Assembly (NCBI GenBank): GCA_018466975.1
Contig: CM031558.1
Coordinates: 2,046,001-2,110,000, forward strand
Length of the DNA: 64,000 nt
Direction of reading: 5' to 3'
Source of the DNA: Sparassis latifolia
Taxonomy: Eukaryota > Basidiomycota > Agaricomycetes > Polyporales > Sparassidaceae
Shown: positions 47,601 to 59,962 of the stretch, in pieces
How positions within the stretch are numbered: the stretch's first letter is position 1
Layout: every line of letters begins with the position of its first letter
The notes under the pieces: model-generated
Seen by the model: the letters and a program-made list of their open reading frames with translations, nothing else
Told to the model about the DNA's origin: nothing
Databases searched by the model: none
Program-made: the position numbers and the translations under genes

Positions 47601-49683
47601 AATCCGACCGTTAAAACTCTTGGTGCCGACCGAGATGACCACATACCGTCCGTAACCCTCAAGGACCTTGCTCCCGCTGATGATGAAGCAATCAGTGTGC
47701 GTGTCGTGATCGTGGTGCGCCGACTCTATAGCCAAGCAATCATCATACGGGGCCTTGCGAATAGCGTCCGTCTCGCCCGTCGCAGCGCTCTCGTCACATC
47801 GCACATTGTGCCCAGAGAGAAAGATGCCGTCACACGGCACGACCTCGCCGGGCTCGAGCAGCGCAACGTCGCCTACGACGACCTCTTTGATGTCAATGAC
47901 GTGTTCGACACCCGCACGCATGACCTTGACGCCACGCTCTTCCTTTTTCTCGTTTAGCACCTGGAACTGCCGCTCCTTCTGCCAGTCGTTCAGCGAACCG
48001 ACGAGCACGACGATAACGATCGCAACGATAATTGCCACGCCCTCCACCCAGTCGACCGGGGGCTCTCCAGGCGGTCGCGGCGTACCGAAATCTTGAAAGA
48101 AGCCTAGAGCCAGAGACACTACCGCTGCGATCGAGAGCAACACCTGTTACCGGTGAGAGGTCGCACAAAAAAATAATGTGGCCAGCACTCACCAACACCT
48201 TATCCTTCATGGCGAGCCACATCAGCTGCAGCAAACTCTTCGTCTTCCGCGTCGGGAGCACGTTCACGCCATATACTCTCCGGCGCTCGTCTATCGGCGC
48301 AGTATATGCCTTCTCGTCGCCCTCTTCCATGCTGCGCTCCTCACCTTCCGTACTTGTACCCGTTGCCTCCTTCCACACACTCCCCTCCGGCTCCTCGTCG
48401 CCACACCTTGTGCTTGCCCCGTCATCCACAGCGGCAGGCGACGCCAACGGCGACCCGCCTTCACTCGCGGGAGCGGTCACTACAATTCCCGGCACCGCGT
48501 CCGTCTCCCCGACGCCGATGCCTGCACGCGTATTCCGATCATGTCGTTGCGACGCCCCGAGGCCTGCCCCTATTCCCGCGCCAGGGCGGTCATCCTGCGC
48601 CTTCTGCGTCTGCGGGGCGATGAGCCCCGCACGCGACGTGGCGGTGTCCTCAGTGCGCTCTGACGCGTGCCGCTCGTGCCAGTGCGCATGCTCGTGTTCG
48701 TGTGACGCATGCTGGAGCGCACGCGCGTCCAGCCCAAATTTCGCGTGTGTGCCGAGCCCACGCAGGAGCGCGTGCACGCCGCCCATGTCCTGGAGTGCGG
48801 GCATGTTCTTGGGGTCGACGAGCGACGCGAGCGCGTACGGCTTGAACGCGAACGGCGCGGGGTCGATCGCGTCGTCCTGTGTGAGGTCGAGCTCCGGGCG
48901 GTTCTCCGCGTCTGGTGCGTCGGCATCTGGGGCCACGTGCACGGACGCCGTGGGGGAGTGCGCGGGGGAGCTGCGCTGCGCGTCAGACAACTTACGGCGA
49001 GAATACGAGCGCGAGCGCGAGTGCGAGAGGACGGTGGTGCCGTCGACGTCCTCGGACTCGGACGCCTCGAAGTGTGTCTGCGTTGGCGAGGCCGAGGGCG
49101 AGCTGTGGGCTGTCCCCCAGGGATTGGAGAGCGTGACAAGACCGTACGGGGTGCCGTGCGGGTCTGGCTCGGTTTCCGCGTGCGACGACATGGATATCGC
49201 GCTGCTGACGCTGCCCTTGCGTCGACTGTGTGTGTGGTGGTAATCTGCCGAGAGGAGCTGGAGAGAGGAGAAGCCGGAGTCTGGCTTGTTGTCACGCAGG
49301 GCGAGAGAGGTGTTTGCGAAGTGGACAGAAGAGCGGGCAGAAAGAGTGGGAGAGGGGGGAGGATGAGAAGAAGAGGACGCACGGTCATCTGTTGATGACG
49401 CATAGCTGGGAGATGGGGAACGCGGAGAAAGAGTGGGTGAGTAACCTGGGTGCGGCGGTACGTCCAGGCTGGACCGCGGGCGAATGGGGGACCTGAGAAT
49501 GGGAGAAGGCGAGAGAAACAGCGGGCTGGGATTATTGTGCGGAGAAGAAGAGGACGGGGACAAGGAAGGCGATGGCGGTGGATACGGGTGCGGAGAGGGC
49601 GTGCGCGGGGGTGCTGGGTCGAGAGAGAGGTCAGTGGTCACGATGCTGGGAATATTGTCTGGCCCGTTGTCATTGAGGGACAT
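44635..49683 (-). CDS. P-type calcium ATPase, PMCA/PMC1 (P2B) type
   Basis: Pumps Ca2+ out of the cytosol, in fungi usually into the vacuole. Seven exons (49683-48193, 48143-47594, 47538-47305, 47233-46362, 46308-45321, 45267-44964, 44851-44635) total 4,656 nt, 1,551 aa. Motifs: actuator SAATGETDAIRK (TGE), M4 VPEGLPLAVTLALAFATKRM, phosphorylation site CTDKTGTLT (Asp about 800), nucleotide-binding KGASE, TGDN, GVTGDGTNDGPAL, and M5-M10 segments such as LLWVNIIMDTFAALALATDP. Unusual is the N-terminus: roughly 460 residues of Ser/Pro-rich and acidic sequence before the first membrane span, all in one exon, ending with a short conserved-looking block (FAFKPYALASLVDPKNMPAL). The C-tail (WEGRIQFHPDTKHDDPAF) is short, without an evident calmodulin site. 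Start chosen at the first ATG, MSLNDNGPDNIPS. Confidence 0.94.
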
Positions 49684-50802
49684 GGTACGCACAACGCCGT
49701 TCACGTTAAGGGAGAAGGAGTGTCTCTTTAAATATGTCGTCGCCAGGAATTCGACTTTTCAACGGTCGGCACGCTCCGGCGAGGCTGTGCGGTATTTCTA
49801 CGAAGAACTCTCCGTGTCTGGATGCCGCCAAGTTCCTCGTTTTCCCCGTAGCCGCCTCCGTCAGGCTCCCTGCGCCCGCTTTTGCTCAGGATCCTGAGCA
49901 TAGTACCTGTGTCAAACCCCGCGATGATGCAGCCTCAACACTGACTTACCACAGATCTCTATACCACGAAGGCTATTGCGAACCACGTTACACGTGCAAC
50001 GCGTTCGCTTGGCTCACAGATGCCGATCTAAACTCCGACAACAAACGTATATAACCCGTGCGAATCTCTGCCGAAATGACCTGCGCGATATCTGTCAGTT
50101 CTCTGACATGTCCAACCGAAATAATCACTCTGAGACGCAGTCGTCAACGTCGCGCAATACGCAGCGTGTCTGCAGTGTTCACGGAGTCGGCGCGCCCTCG
50201 ACCAGCCACCGTCATGGGCACGGGACTCGTAACTCCACCATGCTCGATCTCGAGCCGGCCCCGACGCGTCTGCGGCGTCTTCGGCTCCGCCCCTGTCTCC
50301 AAAGTTACAACCCGCGCACAAAAATACCCTATTATGGCCATCCGCCACCGTCTTCTCCACACTTCCGCAGAACTTCCTATGCTGTGCACGACATTAATTC
50401 TGCATCCGGTGCACTGTAAGCCCGGAGCATGGCACAGGATTTTCTGTGCAAGTATGCTTGGCGAGTGAGCGGGTACCGCAGAATGCGGACGCTGTCTCCC
50501 TGCGTGCATACGATTCTGCGGCGAGCAAGCTTGGGCTTGTTCGAGAGACAAGCACTGCCCGAACCGTCTTACCAAGCCCGAGATTGTCAAAGACGCACTC
50601 ACAGGATGTACGCGCAAGCACAACTATTCCGGCAACTCTGCCTGTTTCGCCACCGACGTCTCAATTATGGATACACCAGACAATCGTAGAACCGACTGGG
50701 CTGTGGCGAGTGCAATTGAAGCGAGCAGTGTATGGTGTTTAGCTCTTGTCTTCGCCTGAGTCGTCAAAAGTCATATACCTTGCTTTAAAGCTTATTGTGC
50801 CT
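49684..50802. other. Intergenic with possible degraded coding sequence
   Basis: The minus strand at about 50050-50690 has long open frames, including RLRVIISVGHVRELTDIAQV after an in-frame stop, which faintly resembles the C-terminal strand-helix of PLP-dependent acyltransferases such as serine palmitoyltransferase. I could not assemble a consistent gene. The left part should hold the ATPase promoter. Confidence 0.3.
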
Positions 50803-51699
50803 TTGTCTGGCTACAATGTTATTTTTTTTTCTTCTCAGAAAGGTGTCAGACAGAAGGAAGACAGCAGGAAGACAGGGGTGATTCACGATGAATGACATCC
50901 ATTATATACAGTACTAGCTCCCATCGATCTATCACTGATGCTATATCTGGAACTGGGGTATGTGGTATGTAAGACTTATGCTGTGTGGAAGACATCATTA
51001 AGTCCGTCACGAGGCCTCAGGCCTCAAGACAAGATACTTATGGTCAGTGTGCGAGCGAATTCGACATGCCTGCGACTATTCTTGCCGCTTCGGGAAGGTC
51101 ACCTTCCATTTTTGGAGGAGCCCCCGTTGTTTGGCAGTTCAGGCGACTGTCCAACTCTATCCCAAATAAATGCTGACATGCTCCACTTTCATTCCATAGC
51201 GTGGAGACACCAATACGTGCGCCGTATGCGCGTGCCCTTTATTAGAGCCGATTGTCTGGCTACAATGTTATTTTTTCTTCTCAGAAAGGTGTCAGACAGA
51301 AGGAAGACAGCAGGAAGACAGGGGTGATTCACGATGAATGACATCCATTATATACAGTACTAGCTCCCATCGATCTATCACTGATGCTATATCTGGAACT
51401 GGGGTATGTGGTATGTAAGACTTATGCTGTGTGGAAGACATCATTAAGTCCGTCACGAGGCCTCAGGCCTCAAGACAAGATACTTATGGTCAGTGTGCGA
51501 GCGAATTCGACATGCCTGCGACTATTCTTGCCGCTTCGGGAAGGTCACCTTCCATTTTTGGAGGAGCCCCCGTTGTTTGGCAGTTCAGGCGACTGTCCAA
51601 CTCTATCCCAAATAAATGCTGACATGCTCCACTTTCATTCCATAGCGTGGAGACACCAATACGTGCGCCGTATGCGCGTGCCCTTTTATTAGAGCCGAT
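50803..51699. repeat. Near-perfect tandem direct duplication, about 448 bp unit
   Basis: Copy 1 is 50803-51251 and copy 2 is 51252-51699. By eye they differ only in the lengths of two T-runs (9 against 6 T after GTTA; CCCTTTA against CCCTTTTA). Each copy carries a palindromic GAGGCCTCAGGCCTC and a TATATACAG word. The copies' ORFs (102 and 129 codons) match nothing known. The ends are not TG...CA, so a solo-LTR pair is not supported. Confidence 0.9.
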
Positions 51700-54600
51700 C
51701 TTTACAACATTAAACACGAGGTCTAATGTTAGGTCCATGGGACTCCAACACCCTGGCAGCAGCCTGCGTCACCGGACCGAAGCATGTAACAAGGTTCTCC
51801 GTACAGGCATGGCCCCACCTTGCACAAAAATTGAGTCAATGTTCACTTCCAACAGCTGTGGCCCGCACTGCACGCGCCACCCGTAGCGGCCGCCACACCA
51901 GACTCGAGGCGCACCGTGTGGTGACTCACCTCGCGTGTGTCACCACACGTAGGTAGTGACCAAACCTCGAACGCACTCTGACGTGCGACTGACCGCTTCC
52001 ACGAGGCTACCAGATCATAATCATCAGATGAGTACCACCCTCCTCGCGATCCGGATTCATGCCTCAGGAAACTCTAAGATAGGCGCGCGGAACGTCCGGG
52101 AAGCGCCCATAGTGCCTTCGAAACTCTTCTCGCAATTATACTTAGACGCGCAGCAAAGTTTGAAGCGCTGGAGAATCTGGCGCCGGTGGTTGAGTCGTCC
52201 ACAAACCACAAATACGATGTCATCGCAACTAGATACACCATGCCTATATATGTCCCGAAATCAACCAGGACCTCCGTTCGCGGGATGACTGCCACTGCCA
52301 GCGAGATTCCGCATTGGACACACCGGACAGTGGAGCGCTGAGCACGCAGGATGTGCCTTCGATTCGTCCGAGAATTATCTTCTGAACTTTGAAGCCTACG
52401 CGCGCGCTATTTCATAGCGCATACGCGTACATGCGTATCTGGACGCGGGCACTCGGGTACGATGGGCGAGCTCGACTCGGGGCAGTGCTGGCCACCTGGT
52501 GCCTCCGCAAAAATCGCTACTCGTCGCGACAGTCGTGCGTCTTCACTCCGCTGGGCCGCACAGCCGATCAGACCGTATGAACTTACGGTCAAGTTAACTC
52601 AGGTCTCACTGCGATGTTTTCCCTCCCTGGTGCTCGGCTTGTAATACATATGCCAAGTGTGGAATCTGGCGTACTGCGCTCGAGGATCGCACAAATAGCC
52701 ATGGTTCTTGCGCGATATCTGGGCGTGGAACCGAGCATTCCTTCTGAGTAAGCTGTGCGCTGGATGTTTCGGGACGCTGCAGGGGCGATAAACGCTCTGG
52801 TAAGTTATCGAGGCAGTGTGTTTAGCGTTCGAACCTGATCTGCACCAGTGTTTCGCATTCATTTCAGGGGGATTACATTACAGATCCAACGTTCAGCGAT
52901 CCGACTCAGCTACGGAGACGAAACCCACCTAATCGCATCCGCATCTTCGGGTCCACCAAATCGCCCCCTCACATCCTACAATACTGTCTTCTCTCGCCCG
53001 CAGCTCTGAGACTCGATCGGCGAAGCTGTCGACCGCCGAGCTCAACCCGAGAGCATACACAGCTCCCGGTGCACGCCCATGAATCTCATACTCGAAATCA
53101 CCATCATGCACTTATCAGATCCAAGACGTGTAGCAGAGCATCCAGCAGCATTGCCCCCCGAATATTTTGGTAATAGTCCTGGATCGTGCAGCGACTACTC
53201 CCCCTCACGAAGGTGATGTAGGTCTTATGACGCCGCTCCGGTTTGACTGAACCCTAAGACGAGCACTAGTGCTGTCTCCTATACGAAGCCCACTCGCATC
53301 GGATAAGTGGCACCGAACCCATTGTCGTACGTGAGTATGGTCTCCTAGTCTAGATGATGCTGATCTTACTGGTGTCACCTTGAGATATGATCGCAACGGA
53401 CCAGAAGTGCAATCACTAGGAGTTCGAACCCTATTCTGGGGTTAGCACTTGGGTTGGGCACGTCCATCACAAAACTCGTTGCACTGGCCCTGACGATGCA
53501 TATTGCGGATCACAGATGAGTTCGCTAGCGACACAGCACTAATCTCTCATCTTCTCACTTGTTGACACTCGACGTGTGGAACCAAATGCTAAGTGGAATC
53601 TGCACGTGCACGTGTAGCGGGAAGGCCGGAGCTCCACTTCCACTTCTCAGAAGGATAAATATTGTGCACGTCTTCCAACCCGCGGTAGAAGGTGAGTCAA
53701 GACCCTCTGGGTGCTGGCAGATCTTCGCACCTCCGCTTATCCGTGCAATGCTGTACACAGACACACCGAAGCCAGCTCTGTTGGCCATTCACCTTTCCCA
53801 GACCGGCGATGGTGTTCGCGAACCCACAACATGCCGTGGACGCGTTCTTTCCCAACAGAACGTCCCATGAGAAACCGTGAGTCATTTCGGGAGTCGAGAG
53901 CGGCGCGAAGCGTCGTTCCTTACTTTGTATATTTGGCAGTTAGCAGGTCGCGACAGGAATGATGCGAGCACCACCTTGCATGACAGTTTGGCATCGTGTT
54001 GTATGCCAAATACTGCGGTGGTGTCAGATGATTGTGCGCAGTGCTCTTTTGAATTATTCGGCGCGACTGAGCCTTTGAATTGGCAGGATGTGTGACCTCG
54101 GTTGAAGCGCCTGGGATTGTAGATCTCACAGGAGCAATTGTTACTGCTCTATTCCATCGTAAGTAGGCCTTATAACATCTAGTGCTACCAAAGGACTAGC
54201 ATGCGCGCCGTTTGTTGGATAGACACGTCGGTTTGTTTACCATGTAGTCTGCACCGACAACCATAATAATAGACCTTTTCCCCTGCGGTCGTTGAACGCT
54301 GGCGAAGTATGGGATTTATGTTCTCTCCTCACACACGAAGAGCGAGTAACAGGCTTCGAGATGGTTACTTGTTCACGAATTGCAGCGTCACACCACGTCT
54401 TTCGTCACCACGCTTCCCACGCAAGCAAATACACACAGTTCTGTTCACCGTAGTTCGGGCTATGGGCAAGAGACCGATACGTAAGCCGTCACGCAGATGA
54501 ATAAACAGTATGCGCACCGCCCCATTTTGCTATCAAAGTCAGCTCACATTGTCCCAGCCAGAGCCCGCCTATGAGTGGGACCATCCAAACATGCTGTCTT

Positions 54601-55987
54601 ACGCCTGTTACACATAGAAGACAGTGATACATCCATATGAGAATGCTATGCACACATGTGTGCACGCCATTGCCAGACGATGTGTAGTCGGTTTTCCACA
54701 CTCATCACGACGGATTGTTGCAGGTAGAAGCGTACGGGCCGAGAGCGCGGCGGCAACAGCGCACACGCGTTGGCCTGCGACGGCGACTAGCCCCAACGCT
54801 GTGCACGGGAATTACTACGCGACTCCGGCTACGTCGGCCGCCTGCCGCTATTCGATCGTCACTGATACGCCGATTGGGTGGGCGGATTCAAGCTTGAGGA
54901 ACTAAAGCACAAGTGGCCTGAGGCCCCGTCGGGAAGAACGCGGGCCTGTGAAAAATTTGCTGTGATGAATTGAACAATGGACCCGAGTGCAGTGCACGTA
55001 CCTCAAACTTTGGATACACTCATTGTTCCGATCTGGAGTACAACGCGCAGTTCATGTGGCTCTCACAGTACAGCTCCAAATTTTCCATTGGCAATGAGAT
55101 TCACTGGCAGTGAAAAATAGATGATCTATGCTCCGAAGAACCTTGCCCTCACTTTGCAATGCATGCGCAGAAAGGAACACTAGGGGGCACTCGTGGGACA
55201 GCGCCAACAAATTTGCATTGTGCATGCATATCGAACGGTAGAACATACGACGCCGCTCCATTGTCCTCGAGAAGGTGCTCGGTGGAGTCTAGAGGAAACC
55301 ATGCACGGTCCGGCTTCTGGGGTGCCCGAAGGCTGTGCAGCGCTAGCTCCACTGAAGTACGCAGCAATGGGGATCCCGACGGATAGCATGCGGTGGCGTC
55401 GGGCCACCCAGCGCATTCAAAAGAGTGCATACTGTAGACGCATCGCAATATTATTCAGGCCGTTGCAGAAGTATCGAAAGCCTGTGAAGTCGAATCTAGG
55501 AACACGTGCTGCATGGGAGCTTGATCGCAGACTTCAAGTTGTCCAACGAAGATCACGCCGAATATGGCAGGTGTTGTGTTGGATCCGGTCCACTAGATTG
55601 TAGACAAAACATAGAAGCCGAACGAGAAGAGGGAAAGTACCATAGAAGAACCGCGAAATTACCGCGCGTCTATAGCGCAGTCAAATATTGAGAGAGCAAG
55701 TATCCAATTACTCACAATCATTTCCACACTAGAGCAACTGTGGCTAACGGCGCATCCTCTAGCTAGCTGTCGCAGGAAACAGTAATCCGAAGCAACGAAG
55801 CAGTTCGTCGTCCTATCCAAAACCACTTATTCACGTGTCGAGATAATCGTACATTCCACATATGCTGCAGAAGAATGCTGCTTTTCTTTCGTAAAGCGCA
55901 CCAAATATCAATGATTCTCGGAAGACACTCAGTAGATATCTCACTCACCCGAACATTCAAACCATCGTCACATGGAACCTGTGTCCG
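51700..55987. other. Gene-poor stretch
   Basis: Over 4 kb with no gene I can support. Frames are short and balanced on both strands. At 55506-55690 a plus-strand frame reads HGSLIADFKLSNEDHAEYG, weakly kinase-like, possibly another relic. A tRNA B-box-like GTTCGAACC near 53432 lacks a matching A-box and cloverleaf. Confidence 0.4.
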
Positions 55988-58459
55988 CTAGTTCACCGTG
56001 ACAAGCGGCTGTTCCATTGTCAACGGACCCAAAACGCCCTTATCAAGCGATGCTGCAGCAGCTACATTGCGCTCAGCCTCCTTCTCCGTTTCCAACGTAT
56101 CGGTTGACACGTCAACGGTAGGGGTAGGAGGGGACAATTCTGTGGCCTTCCAGCCGCTTCTCCAGGACGCAAGCGCGGCAATGAAACCACATATATCAAT
56201 CCAGATCTGGAGAGGTTTGTGTCAGCAGAATATAATAGATAACAAAGCGGATAATACAGATTCAACGAAAAAATACAGAAGATCGCCCTGAAATTCTGCG
56301 ATATACCTCTCTGAATGCAAGGGCACCAAAATGGAGGCAACAGGAGACTCATACTTACAGCATTCTTGAACAGCCCCTTCTCCAAGGACCTGCACGATTT
56401 AGATGATCAGCCAATCAATCGGAAGGCAAAGGGAGAGAAACGTGGTAAAAGGGGGAGAAGACGTGACCATCCGGATACTAGTAATAGAATGTGCGGATAT
56501 CAAAATTATGGCTAATACCAGCCCAAGTTGACATTGCACAAGACGATAGAGCGATAGAGCAGATGGGATAGCTCGTCACACCCAACGTGAGTGTCCGTGT
56601 ACAGATGGCCCTGTAGCAGATGGACAGTCGATAGGCACGGTGGCGGCAGGAAACCGTGCGTGCTGGGAACGATTAGGGTGACAATAGTCGCGAGGCAACT
56701 GAGAAACCCAGGCGAGCAACAAATACCCTAGCATATACGGGGCTTCCGATGTGTGCGAGAGACAACGACCGATCCTCTCTCAAGTTGGTGCACACCGTGA
56801 GATCAAACGACGAGTCACGAGGCTAGAAACTCACCGTCCCCAGGCGACCATTGAGACCGTAGTCATCTCCGCCCCGTCTACCGGACAGTAGCCGACATAA
56901 AGGGCCATAAAACAGGTACGACGATAGCGAAGACTGCGGTGAGCTCTCCAAGGCATCTAGATTCGGCCTAGGATGAGAAGAAACTGGCAGAGAACCAGGG
57001 TTGACGCGATCACGTGCATTCTCTGAACACAGCCTCAGGACCATAACGTTGATCCCACGCGGAATAGAATCAGGTTTTCCAGGTAGAACACACCCCGTGC
57101 GGAAATGTCGAAGCCACGGAACCAATCCTCTCCAAAGCTCCAATCAGGGACGCGGCTTTGTCTGCGGCATGAACTGTGATGCACAGCCCGATGCAAACAC
57201 GGGCATCTTCTCGACCGGCACTCCACAAAAATGGCAGGCAGCACGCCAGCATCACAAATGCGTTGGTCAGATGGTAGTCAGCTGCACGAAGACAGAATGT
57301 GCCGAGTCTAGGATAACGCTGATTCCAGGTCATCCACTCATGCACGAAGAGCGCTGCTCGCGGCACGACAAATATGGGAACGAGATGAAGACACCGAATG
57401 ATATAGCAAGACTAGGAGACAAGACAAAAAGTTTTTTCATAGTGTGCAGGAGACGTACCAGTGCAAGGTCATCGGCAAGTAAGCAAGGTTCACAACAAAC
57501 TCTGTCCGGAGGGCATCAAATCTCTTCTTCAGCTCGTCTTTCTCAATCTGCGCGGCAGTAGTCTGGACAGTTCGTGAGCATTATTGACCGCTAAGTCTCA
57601 CGTAATTCAAACCTTCGATTTATTAACTGTGCGCTGGCGCATCTTCAGGAGCATGTTGTCCTCACGGAGATGAACAAACTGGAGGAGCACATAGAGGGCC
57701 CAGTATCGGCACGACCACAGCCCCAGAGCATTCGTGTCCCAAGATACGCCCCCGTCTTTGGCACTGGCCTTGGTGCAAGGCAACAAAGATGAAAGGGGGT
57801 TCGTCGGAAGCTCAGCGGGAACAATCGCGTGAGAAAGAAGATAGTACAGATGCTCGAGAGGATAATAAGCAAGCATGGACCAGCCCTGAAGACGTTCGAT
57901 CGTCAAGAGTTGACGAGTAGGGGGGCGGTTTCGCTCGATGGAGATCAGCCACTGAATAATTGGCAGAAGACCTTCGAGAAAGCGTAAGAACAAAACATAG
58001 CTACTCCTTTCCGCAGGGCCTAATTGCTTACCCCAGATTCGGAAGAGCATCCTCGCGTCACCCAAGATGCTTGAAAACTTGACCAGACCGTCTGCGGCGC
58101 GACTAGTCGGTGCTGGACGCATACCTGCGCGATGCTGGAGCCGCGCCCGGAGATGCAGGAAGGGCGCGAGAAGCTTCACACCATATTGCATGACCTGTCA
58201 GATCCATCCCCCAGCGTTGAGTTCATTTGCATTCGGATCAGCCGGGGTATTTCAACTGACCATGAATAACTTGCTGCAAATATCGCAGTGTCAAATGAAC
58301 TCCAACAACGTAGAAACATATTACTGACTCGCTGCCACTCCATGTGCTCAGAAACCGGACAAGGTGGTCGAGGGTCGCCGAAGAAGGCACGAATGCAAAC
58401 GAACCGAGTGTCAGGTCTTCAATCCGAGAGAGAGTTAGTACCTTTGTTGGATGAGACAT
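55988..58459 (-). CDS. PEX11: Peroxisomal membrane protein PEX11
   Basis: Controls peroxisome elongation and division. Six exons: 58459-58325, 58269-58261, 58194-57613, 57562-57459, 56389-56359 and 56206-55988; total 1,080 nt, 359 aa. Motifs: ATLDHLVRFLSTWSGSES, LFM, VMQYGVKLLAPFL, the Pex11 signature ADGLVKFSSILGDARMLFRI, LEHLYYLLSHAIVP, ALGLWSCRYWALYVLLQ and the C-terminal membrane part GLFKNAIWIDICGFIAAL. Exon 2 is only 9 nt and encodes Leu-Phe-Met; without it the conserved LFMVMQYG is lost. Intron 4 (57458-56390) is 1,069 nt, about twenty times the local norm, and probably contains an insertion. All phases agree. The protein lies head-to-tail downstream of CTF8. Confidence 0.9.
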
Positions 58460-59340
58460 GGTCAGACTGAAGCAGCGAGCGTTGGAAAGAAAGAGGATCT
58501 GCGTCGGTCGACGAGTGTCACGGTGACGACGGGTCCGAGTCGGCCAGCAGGACACCGGCCGGCGGTCCGTGCATTGTCACGCGATGGGCCCGGAAAATTC
58601 ACGTGCTGGGAATGTCTTATGTAATGCATACAGAGCTATATCAAGTGCCTCTGCGTACTGAAAAAACTTTGAACAAATCCATGAGGACACAAAAGTTCGG
58701 ACTCGGTGGATGCTTTTCCGTTTCCTTGTCCGCGTTCCAGTCCTCTAGAGCAATCCAACTTTGTTTTCTTCTAGGAGACATCGGGGTTTTTTCCAGTGTT
58801 CTGAGGCTCGTCCGTTCTGACTAGTTGCTTGCTGTCCCGGAGGCATCGCTTCGGCTGGCGCTCATGACGAGGATGCTAGTGGATTAGAAGGATGGTCTTA
58901 GCACTGGGGGGAACCGACATCTCTGCTGTACGTTCCCGGTCGTATACTTTGATAGTTGTGTTTCGTTCTCGTCGTAAATGGGATGATTTCTGGCCTCATA
59001 CGTTGCACTCTTGTTCACCTGATAAAACCATGATGAGCAACGTCACTGAAGAGGATTCTCCGAGAGCAATTGATGTGGAACATCGACAGTGACGTGCTTG
59101 CTGTGCCTTCCATCCCCTCCTACGATGTGTACATAGCTTGAAGTGGTACATCTTACCCGACTTCGACAAGCTCTTGAATGTCCCTTGCAAGTTGTAACTG
59201 CATATCAGGCAGTTCCAGCAGCAACTGCCATCCCTAAGTCAAACAGAGTGCAGAATGGAACTAATGTACAGATTCTGGTAGAAGTATGTATTCAGTTATC
59301 GACATCACAAGAGCAGAAAAAACTTACAGATACCTTCTTT
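58460..59340. other. Intergenic: PEX11 promoter and CTF8 3' flank
   Basis: About 880 bp with no supported gene. GC-rich close to the PEX11 start (58500-58580), T-rich further on. Confidence 0.5.
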
Positions 59341-59885
59341 TTACTTCGCCTTCTTTCCTCGCTTTGGATCCAATAGAGCAGTAGCGTCTTTCCCAACCAT
59401 AGGCATTGGTCGTCTCGAGAATACCATTTTGGTTTTTACGACCGCCACGACGTTCCACTCCACTAGTGTACTCTTCGCTTCACCTTCCGACACCATATCC
59501 ACGTTGTCATCTATTGGCTGGTCATGATCGTTGCTGCTGGATGATACGTGTTGTAAGACAGCGATTGGTTTCGGAAGGTTGACTAGTTTGCCTTCGAGGA
59601 GATGATGGCCTATGAGCAACGTTGTCTTCTTCTGCACGAGGAGTCAGCAGACACGCTCGTAAGGGAAATTTAGCATCAAAAACTAAATGATGAATGCCCA
59701 CTCACTGTAACATCGTCTATCCGCAACGTCCCTACGGTCTCTCCCTGCCTATCGCCCTCCACATCCAGAGCACCCTGGAGCTCGATGAGCACAACCTCGT
59801 CCGTGCCAAATTGGGCAAGTTGTGGAGGAAATTTACTTCCTAGAGGAGACAATGGGACGGTATCGAGGTTTATTGGGATAATCAT
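59341..59885 (-). CDS. CTF8: Chromosome transmission fidelity protein 8 (CTF18-RFC subunit)
   Basis: Ctf8 with Dcc1 and Ctf18 forms an alternative clamp loader acting on PCNA in sister-chromatid cohesion and replication checkpoint signalling. Two exons (59885-59706, 59631-59341) give 471 nt, 156 aa. Family features: DEVVLIELQGALDVEGD, then KTTLLIGHHLLEGKLVNLPKP and the C-terminal VEWNVVAVVKTKMVFSRRPM, followed by a lysine-rich end. The 74-nt intron has GTGAGT...CAG. The upstream region carries three ACGCGT boxes, as in G1/S-regulated replication genes of fungi. Confidence 0.85.
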
Positions 59886-59962
59886 GGCTGTCTGTTCTGA
59901 ATGGCGGTGAAGGAGATGCGTGGTCAGTCTGGCTGACCGTCACGTGTCACGGGTCGCGACAG

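Noticed and set aside
48032..49243. 403-codon plus-strand ORF over the calcium ATPase
   Set aside because: It is antisense to the long first exon of the ATPase, Cys/Arg/Ser-rich in the way shadow frames of GC-rich Ser/Pro exons are, and has no motif.
50050..50690. Degraded PLP-dependent acyltransferase (serine palmitoyltransferase-like) on the minus strand
   Set aside because: Only one short C-terminal-like segment fits; no lysine-PLP motif or continuous model could be built.
50803..51699. Pair of LTRs from a collapsed retrotransposon
   Set aside because: Unit ends are not TG...CA, no primer-binding site or target-site duplication was seen, and the copies abut directly.
53395..53460. Possible tRNA gene (GTTCGAACC B-box)
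   Set aside because: No A-box at the right distance, T-stem has a mismatch and no acceptor stem could be paired.
55506..55690. Protein kinase fragment
   Set aside because: HGSLIADFKLSNED is only loosely kinase-like, and no flanking catalytic motifs were found.
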